64,000 bases of DNA from Paenibacillus sp. AN1007 (lineage in GTDB: Bacteria; Bacillota; Bacilli; Paenibacillales; Paenibacillaceae), in the NCBI RefSeq assembly GCF_040702995.1, contig NZ_CP159992.1:6167001-6231000 (forward strand), written 5' to 3'. Made by a program: the position numbers and the translations under genes. This document shows, piece after piece, positions 41,802 through 48,973 of the stretch (its first letter is position 1; each line of letters opens with the position of its first letter). Below the pieces are notes generated by a model that saw only the letters and a program-made list of their open reading frames with translations, made no database searches and was not told the origin of the DNA.

Positions 41802-43178
41802 ATGACCAACAAAAAAACGATGATGGGTGAGTCGAACTTGTCCAATGCAGCAGATCCACCCAATTCAACTAACCCAAATAACCCATCTGGTGAATCTACT
41901 GTCCAAGCCCCCAGAAGCCTTTGGGCTAACCTTAGGTTTGTGCGTCTGTTTATGGCTTACGCGCTCGCCACTTTTGGTGATTGGTTCGATGCACTGGCCA
42001 TCCAGGTAATGGTGGCTTATCGCTGGGGTGCTGACCCGTTAATTATTGCGCTAATCCCCGTCTGTATGGCGGTGCCGGGTATCCTGTTTGGCTCGGTCGC
42101 CGGTGCACTGGCGGATCGGCTGCATAAAGTCAGAATCATGCTTCTCTGTGATGGTATTACCATCGCCCTAACGGTGGGGATTTTATTCGCCCCAAGCCCG
42201 GCATGGCTGCTTCCGCTTCTGGCGCTGCGTGCGATGATGAGTGTATTTCATGTTCCTGCCCAGCAGGCGCTGACCCGCCAGATCGTGGCAGAAGAACAGT
42301 TATTCAAGGCTTCATCCCTGAACGGATTTGTGAATCAGTGTGCGAAGATAGCCGGCCCTCTTCTGGGTGCAGTCGTACTGGCCTTTTTCTCTCCGCAAAT
42401 CTGCATTCTGATCAATGCATGTGCCCGCCTGCTATCAGGTGCTGTACTGTGGCCTTTGCGGCGTTTGGTGGAGAAGCAGGAGTTTGCTGTATCCAGCGAT
42501 CCTGCTGGTCATGATGTAAAGGAGTCTAGAAGTTTGTTCATTCAGTGGCAGCAGGGGTGGAAATATTTGCGTCGTAACCACACCGTAAGGAATACCATCG
42601 TGTTTGGGTGTTTAGGCCTGATGTCTATTTTAATGATTGAATATCAATTTACGACCCTATTCCGGGAGATTAAGCCAGGTAATGAATCCCTGCTCGGCTG
42701 GCTCGGTTCATCCGTTGGCGCTGGAGCGGTTTTGATCATTCTGCTGTTAGATCGTTTGCCGAGAATAGGGTATGGATGGGGTCTTGGCGGTGGGTACTTC
42801 CTTATTGGTACCGGAATTGCGGCACTAGGCTGGGTTGGTCCGGATACTTCGACAGCATGGATTGTTGTCATGGGGCTCTGTACGGGTCTGGGGAATGGAC
42901 TGTTTATGGTTACGATGAATTATTTGCTGCAAAAAGAGACCTCTCCTGACTATGTAGGACGTGTATTCGGCATTCAAAATTCATTATTCAGCGTTGTGCT
43001 GGTTGCTGCCCCGCTGGCAGGCGGTGCGCTCATTCATTTGGCAGGGCCAAGTCCCACCTTTCAGATGATCGGTATGGTTACGCTTGCGATTGGGCTTGGC
43101 GGTATCTTGTTACAGCATATGTTATGGACAGTTCCGAGCTCTTCCGCTTCGAAAGCAAATCCGGAGTCTGCTGCATAA
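41802..43178 (+). CDS. Major facilitator superfamily transporter, DHA3-like
   Basis: A 458-residue efflux-type protein with about twelve membrane helices. An unusually Asn/Pro-rich N-terminal tail of about 40 residues precedes LRFVRLFMAYALATFGDWFDALAIQV, typical of MFS_3/DHA3 (macrolide-efflux-like). The loop GALADRLHKVRIMLLCDG matches the family's conserved DRxxR motif between helices 2 and 3. Substrate unknown. ATG 41802 follows AAGGGAGGAAAACC. The regulator upstream is a plausible controller. Confidence 0.85.
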   Translation: MTNKKTMMGESNLSNAADPPNSTNPNNPSGESTVQAPRSLWANLRFVRLFMAYALATFGDWFDALAIQVMVAYRWGADPLIIALIPVCMAVPGILFGSVAGALADRLHKVRIMLLCDGITIALTVGILFAPSPAWLLPLLALRAMMSVFHVPAQQALTRQIVAEEQLFKASSLNGFVNQCAKIAGPLLGAVVLAFFSPQICILINACARLLSGAVLWPLRRLVEKQEFAVSSDPAGHDVKESRSLFIQWQQGWKYLRRNHTVRNTIVFGCLGLMSILMIEYQFTTLFREIKPGNESLLGWLGSSVGAGAVLIILLLDRLPRIGYGWGLGGGYFLIGTGIAALGWVGPDTSTAWIVVMGLCTGLGNGLFMVTMNYLLQKETSPDYVGRVFGIQNSLFSVVLVAAPLAGGALIHLAGPSPTFQMIGMVTLAIGLGGILLQHMLWTVPSSSASKANPESAA

Positions 43179-43207
43179 GGAATTTCGTGAAATGTTTGTC
43201 TTTCAAT

Positions 43208-43252
43208 AACAAATAGCCGCCTTCGGTACTTATCCGAATGTGGCTGTTTTTG
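43208..43252. terminator. Terminator between MFS gene and convergent surface-protein gene
   Basis: ACAAATAGCCGCCTTCGG pairs, with mismatches, with TCCGAATGTGGCTGTTTTTGT. The U-rich end serves the plus strand and the A-rich start serves the minus strand. Confidence 0.7.
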
Positions 43253-43284
43253 TTTTCTGCATCGGAAGGCTTAAAGACATCCGC

Positions 43285-43866
43285 TCAACTTTCCCACCAG
43301 GTGAGATACGTTGTGGAGGCCAGCAGGCCGGCAACAGAGAGTGATCCGGTTACAGTCAGATTGATGGCCTGACCTGGCGGAATCACATATTTACCAAACT
43401 CATTGGACTGAAACGGCCCAACTTGCAAAGGCATAGATACCAATGTTGTCGCTCCCGTCGGAGCAGATGTGGAGAAGCGCACTGCAGCAATACTTGTATT
43501 GGTGCTGGAGAAATTGCTGTTTACTGCAGGAAGTGTGCTGGGAGAAGAAAGGGTGCCGTTAGCACTCAGAGTCATGGTACCGCTGAAGGAAGACAGCAGA
43601 TTGAGTGCAACCGTTATGCCGCCGGATAAACGCGAGACATACAGCGTTCTGCCGCTTAAGGCCGGATTCGCGAGCTGCAGCGCTGCTGTGACACTCCCTC
43701 CAAGCAAACCGAGTGTAGTGGAGTTGGTAGATCCTCCGTTATAGAGATTGCCTGTGCTGCCCGCACTGTTCTCAGGTGGGGCAGCAATGCCTGGCGAGAT
43801 ATAGGTGTTTGTATTGAACGTATAGACGGGTCGATTTAATGGATTAAACACATTGTTATTCGGCAC
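43285..43866 (-). CDS. Beta-rich surface-type protein, paralogue A
   Basis: A 193-residue Thr/Ser/Gly/Asn-rich protein with no signal peptide, no Cys and few charged residues, as in fibrous coat or filament proteins. It aligns by eye along its length with the neighbour at 43897: NVFNPLNRPVYTFNTNTY, PGIAAPP, SGRTLYVSRLSGG, NTSIAAVRF, VIPPGQ and a final WWES. The start is taken as GTG 43866 (MPNNNVFN), which lines up with the paralogue's MTNTNVFN and has AAGGTGGT 7 nt upstream; GTG 43878 is longer. The family is not known to me. It is probably co-transcribed with the paralogue 30 nt upstream. Confidence 0.65.
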   Translation of the reverse strand: MPNNNVFNPLNRPVYTFNTNTYISPGIAAPPENSAGSTGNLYNGGSTNSTTLGLLGGSVTAALQLANPALSGRTLYVSRLSGGITVALNLLSSFSGTMTLSANGTLSSPSTLPAVNSNFSSTNTSIAAVRFSTSAPTGATTLVSMPLQVGPFQSNEFGKYVIPPGQAINLTVTGSLSVAGLLASTTYLTWWES

Positions 43867-43896
43867 GATATACACCACCTTGGCTCAAAAGTTAAG

Positions 43897-44430
43897 CTAG
43901 AATTCCCACCAAAACAGATTAATGGCTCCAGTCTGGTTGCCAATTCCCAAACTAATGGAAAGTGATTGTCCGGGCGGTACAACAATCGAGCCATTCAAGT
44001 CCAGAGCATACATGCCCGCGGTGAGCGGTATACTGAGCAGACTTGTGAAGGTCCCCCCTAGCGTCCCTGTATTCTGCCTTGTTGTCACGATGCTGGTATT
44101 GGCATTGCCCAGTAATGTATTCACAGGCACGGGTGTGCTGCCGACGGTTACGGTTCCGCCTGAGTAGAGCACAAGCGTGGCTGCCGCGGTTGTACCTCCC
44201 GAGAGACTCGCGATCCGTATCGTTCTGCCGCTCCCGGCTGCATTCAGAATTTGCAGCAGCAGGTTCTGGTTGGATGGAATTAACGTATTGTTCGTGGTCA
44301 GGGCGAAAAAGCTGCCTGCTGCTGCCGCACCAGTATCCGGTGCGGCCCCGATTCCCGGAGCTGTAAACGTGTTGGTTAGTTGTGTAAATATAGGTCCATT
44401 GGACTGATTAAACACATTCGTATTGGTCAT
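43897..44430 (-). CDS. Beta-rich surface-type protein, paralogue B
   Basis: A 177-residue partner of the preceding protein. Shared anchors include NVFNQSNGPIFTQLTNTFTAPGIGAAP, AGSGRTIRIASLSGG, NTSIVTTRQ, GSIVVPPGQSLSIS and the closing WWEF. The low charge, high Thr/Ser and no signal peptide suggest self-assembling beta structure, for example on the spore surface. ATG 44430 follows an excellent AGGAGGTCA site; the longer reading to 44619 has no support. A sigma-K-like promoter lies about 80 nt upstream. Function unknown. Confidence 0.68.
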   Translation of the reverse strand: MTNTNVFNQSNGPIFTQLTNTFTAPGIGAAPDTGAAAAGSFFALTTNNTLIPSNQNLLLQILNAAGSGRTIRIASLSGGTTAAATLVLYSGGTVTVGSTPVPVNTLLGNANTSIVTTRQNTGTLGGTFTSLLSIPLTAGMYALDLNGSIVVPPGQSLSISLGIGNQTGAINLFWWEF

Positions 44431-44510
44431 GCCGATTGACCTCCTACGGACGGATAGAATAGAGGAGAAGTAACGCGCGGCTTCCCTTTTTCGCATGTCC
44501 TCATTACCAG

Positions 44511-44539
44511 CAATATATGTAAAAGGGAGATGGAGCGTT
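44511..44539 (-). promoter_or_regulatory. Sigma-K-like promoter for paralogue B/A genes (putative)
   Basis: On the minus strand AACG and CATATATTG are separated by 16 nt, close to the mother-cell sigma-K pattern mACm-N16-CATAnnnTA. If used, expression would be late in sporulation. Confidence 0.35.
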
Positions 44540-44640
44540 TGGGAACCCGGGTACGAATTCCCGAATAGCGGCGAATGCCGTGCCCGTATTTCCATTCCGG
44601 GCATACGATGCGTAAGCACATTTTTTAAGGGGAAATCGAG

Positions 44641-45168
44641 ATGAGTCGATCAGCAAAGCGAAGCAGGAAGAGAACAAAATTCTCAATCAACCAGACATTA
44701 AGACAGAAAACTAAATATGTCAGCCGCCGCCCATCCCGTTGTTCTCGCCAAGCCAAACTGCTGAAGCCCCCTTGTTCCCGGATCACTCGTCCCCGGTTCA
44801 AACAGGGTGCTTTCTCACGCACGAAACTCCCTGGTGCTGCTCACTGTTTTACAGAGCATACCTATTCTGGAGCAGAGACAGGTCAAGGTGAGAATGCACT
44901 TCCGCCGCAGGACACCTCATCTCTAAGCATGTACAGTTATGGCGTGGTAAATCGCGGAGCCCATCCGGCGATCGTCCAGATTCAGATCAGCCCGAATGCT
45001 GTGGATTACGCGGTAGATAGCCAGGAAGTGATCGAAGCAGGTCAGACCAAGGCACTTGTGCCCGTACGATTTCTGCATTATACCCGGCTGGTCATCCTGC
45101 CTGTGAACCCGGGCCAATCCACCCGGCTTGATGTTTACTTCCAGGCTCAGCGTATGCTCGTAAGGTAG
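44641..45168 (+). CDS. Arg/Lys-rich protein with DUF6385-like C-terminal domain
   Basis: A 175-residue protein. Residues 1-65 are strongly basic (MSRSAKRSRKRTKF, many Arg/Lys/Ser), as in some spore coat proteins. Residues about 95-172 (SYGVVNRGAHPAIVQIQIS, EAGQTKALVPVRFLHYTRL, STRLDVYFQAQ) correspond to the last 100 residues of the solenoid protein encoded next (VPQRFLKYTRL, STIDVFFNGQ). I read this as the DUF6385-type domain. No signal peptide. ATG 44641 follows AAGGGGAAATC. Role unknown; a basic adaptor that attaches the solenoid protein to a surface is one possibility. Confidence 0.62.
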   Translation: MSRSAKRSRKRTKFSINQTLRQKTKYVSRRPSRCSRQAKLLKPPCSRITRPRFKQGAFSRTKLPGAAHCFTEHTYSGAETGQGENALPPQDTSSLSMYSYGVVNRGAHPAIVQIQISPNAVDYAVDSQEVIEAGQTKALVPVRFLHYTRLVILPVNPGQSTRLDVYFQAQRMLVR

Positions 45169-45207
45169 TTTTATTACACAGAATGTCCAGGGAGGAGGAC
45201 GAGGCTC

Positions 45208-46488
45208 ATGCCTAACTTTACAACGTTTAATACGAATCCGGATAACTTGAGAACGCTGATTTTTGGTCAGGATAGTACGGGTACGGCCCAGCCCGTCAGA
45301 ACGGATACAAGCGGAAATGTAGTAGGTATCATTCTGGACGGAACGATTAGCAATATTTCGGGTCTTACCACGGTGACGATTAACGCAGGTACAATTACTA
45401 ATTTGCTGAACGGTACAATCACGAGCGTACTCGGTGCAACAATTACGGCAGGAACCATTACGAGTGTCTTGGGTGCAACGGTAACAGCGGGAACACTGAC
45501 GAACTTGCTGAACGGTACAATCACGAGCGTACTCGGTGCAACGATTACGGCAGGAACGATTACGAGTGTCTTGGGCGCAACGGTAACAGCGGGAACCCTG
45601 ACGAACTTGCTGAATGGTACGATCACGAGCATACTCGGTGCAACGATTACGGCAGGAACGATTACGAGTGTCTTGGGCGCAACGGTAACAGCGGGAACCC
45701 TGACGAACTTGCTGAACGGTACGATCACGAGCGTACTCGGTGCAACGATTACGGCAGGAACGATTACGAGTGTCTTGGGTGCAACGGTAACAGCGGGAAC
45801 GCTGACGAACTTGCTGAACGGTACGCTCACCAGTGTGCTCGGAGCCACAATAACCGCCGGAACGCTGACGAATCTGTTGAACGGAACCATTACAAATGTA
45901 CTCGGTGCGACAATCACAGCGGGTACGATCACGAGCGTACTTGGGACAACGATTACAGCAGGAACGATCACCAGCGTACTTGGGGCCACAGTCACAGCAG
46001 GAACATTGACCAATCTGCTGAATGGTACCATTACGAGTGTTCTGGGCGCGACAGTCACTGCCGGAACATTGACGAATCTGCTAAACGGAACCATTACCAG
46101 CGTCCTTGGTGCAACGATTACTGCCGGGACATTGAGCAGTGTAACATCCATTTCACAGAAAAGTTTTCAGGAGAATCAGCTAATCGGCACGCCGACGGCT
46201 AACACGTTCACACCCCTACCTGCTGTGACAACCAGTGTGTTTGGCACATATTCTTTCTTCGTATATAACAGGGGACCCGGACTGAACAGGGTGGATGCTC
46301 AGGTAGAGATCAGTGCCAACGGAACCAACTGGTATACAGATGTGACTACGGTAACTGGTATTTTGTCGGGTTCTGTAGATGTTCTGGTACCGCAGCGATT
46401 TCTGAAATACACCCGGCTCTCCTATCGTTCAAGCCTGATTGGTGCCCCCAGCACGATTGACGTGTTCTTTAATGGACAAGGCACATAA
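45208..46488 (+). CDS. DUF6385-type protein with beta-solenoid tandem repeats
   Basis: A 426-residue protein in three parts: an N-terminal head (MPNFTTFNTNPDNLRTLIFG, QPVRTDTSGNVVGI), a repeat tract at residues about 60-310, and a C-terminal domain shared with the upstream gene. The tract is built from GTITSVLGATITA and GTLTNLLN units that combine into a 34-residue, 102-nt super-repeat, nearly identical in four consecutive copies (from 45397, 45499, 45601 and 45703) and more diverged later. The hydrophobic/Thr alternation predicts a beta-solenoid rod with rows of surface Thr. No signal peptide. Three glycosyltransferases follow directly, and the Thr ladders are obvious candidate acceptors; that link is inference. 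Confidence 0.72.
   Translation: MPNFTTFNTNPDNLRTLIFGQDSTGTAQPVRTDTSGNVVGIILDGTISNISGLTTVTINAGTITNLLNGTITSVLGATITAGTITSVLGATVTAGTLTNLLNGTITSVLGATITAGTITSVLGATVTAGTLTNLLNGTITSILGATITAGTITSVLGATVTAGTLTNLLNGTITSVLGATITAGTITSVLGATVTAGTLTNLLNGTLTSVLGATITAGTLTNLLNGTITNVLGATITAGTITSVLGTTITAGTITSVLGATVTAGTLTNLLNGTITSVLGATVTAGTLTNLLNGTITSVLGATITAGTLSSVTSISQKSFQENQLIGTPTANTFTPLPAVTTSVFGTYSFFVYNRGPGLNRVDAQVEISANGTNWYTDVTTVTGILSGSVDVLVPQRFLKYTRLSYRSSLIGAPSTIDVFFNGQGT
45397..46140 (+). repeat. 102-nt coding tandem repeats
   Basis: ACGAACTTGCTGAACGG-type blocks recur at 45397, 45499, 45601, 45703 and 45805, exactly 102 nt apart. Shorter, diverged units follow to about 46140. Near-identity of the first copies suggests recent duplication or gene conversion. 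Confidence 0.9.
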
Positions 46489-46567
46489 CCAGTTCTGCCG
46501 TCATATAGGTACATGGAGTTCACTTTGGTGGGCTTCGTGTACTTTTTTGTATTGGAGGTGGATGTGG

Positions 46568-48973
46568 ATGCAGAACCGATTGCTTGGCATTCATATGATT
46601 GTGCAAAATGAAGAACGGCACCTGTCCCGCTGTCTGAACAGCTTGAAACAAGCAGGATTAGAAATGTTTATTACAGATACCGGCTCATCCGACCGTACAC
46701 CTGATATCGCCAGAAATTATGGTGCGACCGTACTGCACGCCAGTTGGGAAGATGATTTTGCCAAAGCTCGAAATATTAGTCTGCCTTTGGCAGCCTCGGA
46801 ATGGATTCTCTGCCTGGATGCTGATGAGTATGTCATTGAAGGCCTGGAAGAGTTAATGCATGTTCTGCCAAATGTCCATAAAAGCGTTACGAGATTACGC
46901 ATAACGATAGAAAATCAGCTCGGTGATGGACCGGAGAACAAGGTTCTATCCTATCCGGTACGCTTGTTCCGTGCACATCATGGTTATCGGTACACAGGGC
47001 GTATTCATGAGCAGTTGGTAAGGCAGCGCCATGAAGGGTGTCGCGGGGACGATACCCCTGCAGTGAATGAGTCTGGAAGGCGAACCGATGCACGTTCAGA
47101 TTCACCAGAAGCCAGGACAGCGGATGAAGAAGCAGTTCTAGAACCGCTGATGCCTTTACGTATACATCATGATGGTTATCTGGCATCGGTCATCACTGCA
47201 GGTGATAAACCCAAGCGGAATCTGCGTCTGATTGAGCTGGAACTGGCGGATCAACCGGCACACCCCTTCCATCTGTACAATCTGGGAGTAACCCATTGTC
47301 AGCTGGGTAGTCTGGAGCAGGCGGCGGATGCATTCACTGAATCGCTGCGGCTTGCTGCACTGCAGGCCCCTTACCGTCCTACTCTGGTGAAAGATTTAAC
47401 CAAAGTGCTTACAGCACTGAAGCGTTACGAAGAGGCACATATGCTGCTTGCCGCCGAATGTCATCGTTACCCTGCATATGCAGATCTGCATTTGATATAT
47501 GGCGAGATTCTGGAGTGCCAGGGTTTGCAGGAACGGGCGTATGGGGCCTATGCACGGGCGAGCACCTGTCACTCCAGACAGGATAATCAAGAAAGGGCTG
47601 GCTCGGATGAAGCAGTAACCGAGCCTGTTTACGTAACTGAAGCGGGCTCAGGTAGTTACCGGGCATATACATCCATGGCCCGGCTCGCACAGAAGCGGGG
47701 ATTCGTGCAGGAAGCTGTTGGTCTATACGAGCTGGCGCTGAAGCATCTGTCCACCTATGAGCCTGCATGGACGGGGCTGGCAGATGCGCTGCAGCAGCAG
47801 GGGATTTCGGATGAACAGATTGCAGATCGGCTGCTGAACTTGTCTGATCTATTGAATCAGAGAGATTCGACCGATCAAGCAGATCAGTCGGATAGCCCCC
47901 ACTGCTCTTGGGATAGAGGGACCGAGCTTATCCAAATCGTCTATGCCCTTGCTGAATGTGGAGCATACAAGCAGGCACTGCAATTACTAGGCAGTGAAGC
48001 GTCCGACCTCTGTATCCCTGCGGGTGATCGCATTCATTGGCTGCTGTGTGCAGGCCAAGTCACAGATGCATGGCATCTCGCTGAGGATCGTTGGGGAGAA
48101 CCAAGCAGAAAGAACAGGAAGCAGGTCGACAGCGGATTAGTCAATGCTGCCGAGGTTCAGGGAGTTACGACTGGAGCCCTTCGAGCAGTGGAGAAAAGTG
48201 ACTGGGCTCTGGCCTGCTGGGCGATCGGAAAGAGGTTAACTCCCTCTTTTCTCGCGACATCAGCACCACCGGAGAGGGACATGTGGAAGGTAGCAGACCG
48301 ACTGCTGTATGAGTACAGATATCAACCATCTACTAGCTATTCCTCAATAGATGTGACGGAAGCTCAGCTTCTGCAGTGGAGCGAAGCCGCACAGCTTGCG
48401 GCAAAACAAGTCGTAACCCGGGCGGTTCAGAGCGGCCAGCTGTTGATTGCGCAGGAGCTGCAGGAGCAGTTTTCCAGGATTATGCCGGGACATGAGAGGA
48501 ACAAGTCAGCAATTCGGCGGAGTTTTGCAGGTCTGCTCTATCGATATGGATATACGATGATTGCTGCCGAGATGCTGATTCAGTGTATGACCGAGGGTGA
48601 GCTGGATGCGGAAGGGCTTTTTTGGCTTGGGGAGACGCTGTATGCGAAAGGGCACTCGGAACAGGCGTTGTCATTGTTTGAACAGGCACTGGAACGTAGA
48701 TCAGATCTCAGTCCAGCTCGTGCCGGAGCAGCCGTCTGTTATCTGCGGATGGCTGTTGAGATAATCCGTCAGGAACAGATTCGTTCCCCTGAAAATGCAG
48801 CGCTTGGGGCTCAACGGATGGCTTTGGAACTGCAGCTGCGGACTGCCGAGGGCATCCCTTGGCGGACCGTGTATTGTGCAAAGGAGAGGAGGAATCACCA
48901 TGCAGGCACAGCAGCACCAGATTCATCAGGGTCAGGCGCAGCGAATCTCCCTGTGCATGATCGTGAGGGATGA
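46568..48973 (+). CDS. GT2 glycosyltransferase with TPR domain (SunS-like), first of three
   Basis: An 801-residue cytosolic protein. Residues 1-240 are a GT-A domain: IHMIVQNEERHLSRCLNSL, ITDTGSSDRTPDIA, WEDDFAKARNISL and the metal-binding DAD at 84-86 (CLDADEY). Helical TPR repeats follow (PFHLYNLGVTHCQLGSLEQAADAF; PAYADLHLIYGEILECQG) to the end. This is the architecture of SunS and of glycosyltransferases that modify repetitive surface proteins, with TPRs holding the acceptor. ATG 46568 lies 9 nt after GGAGG; nearby ATG 46562 is too close. It starts 79 nt after the solenoid gene and its end overlaps the next gene by 74 nt. Confidence 0.82.
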   Translation: MQNRLLGIHMIVQNEERHLSRCLNSLKQAGLEMFITDTGSSDRTPDIARNYGATVLHASWEDDFAKARNISLPLAASEWILCLDADEYVIEGLEELMHVLPNVHKSVTRLRITIENQLGDGPENKVLSYPVRLFRAHHGYRYTGRIHEQLVRQRHEGCRGDDTPAVNESGRRTDARSDSPEARTADEEAVLEPLMPLRIHHDGYLASVITAGDKPKRNLRLIELELADQPAHPFHLYNLGVTHCQLGSLEQAADAFTESLRLAALQAPYRPTLVKDLTKVLTALKRYEEAHMLLAAECHRYPAYADLHLIYGEILECQGLQERAYGAYARASTCHSRQDNQERAGSDEAVTEPVYVTEAGSGSYRAYTSMARLAQKRGFVQEAVGLYELALKHLSTYEPAWTGLADALQQQGISDEQIADRLLNLSDLLNQRDSTDQADQSDSPHCSWDRGTELIQIVYALAECGAYKQALQLLGSEASDLCIPAGDRIHWLLCAGQVTDAWHLAEDRWGEPSRKNRKQVDSGLVNAAEVQGVTTGALRAVEKSDWALACWAIGKRLTPSFLATSAPPERDMWKVADRLLYEYRYQPSTSYSSIDVTEAQLLQWSEAAQLAAKQVVTRAVQSGQLLIAQELQEQFSRIMPGHERNKSAIRRSFAGLLYRYGYTMIAAEMLIQCMTEGELDAEGLFWLGETLYAKGHSEQALSLFEQALERRSDLSPARAGAAVCYLRMAVEIIRQEQIRSPENAALGAQRMALELQLRTAEGIPWRTVYCAKERRNHHAGTAAPDSSGSGAANLPVHDREG

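Noticed and set aside
44602..44609. CATACGAT as a sigma-E/K -10 for the plus-strand Arg-rich gene
   Set aside because: No -35 element could be placed at an acceptable distance, so it was not listed as a promoter.
45397..46140. Regularly spaced repeats that could suggest a CRISPR array
   Set aside because: The repeats are contiguous coding units with no unique spacers and keep the reading frame throughout.
45267..46151. A 294-codon minus-strand frame with repetitive VPAVIVAPSTLV units
   Set aside because: It is the antisense shadow of the 102-nt repeats; the plus-strand reading has a ribosome site, a head domain and a shared C-terminal domain.
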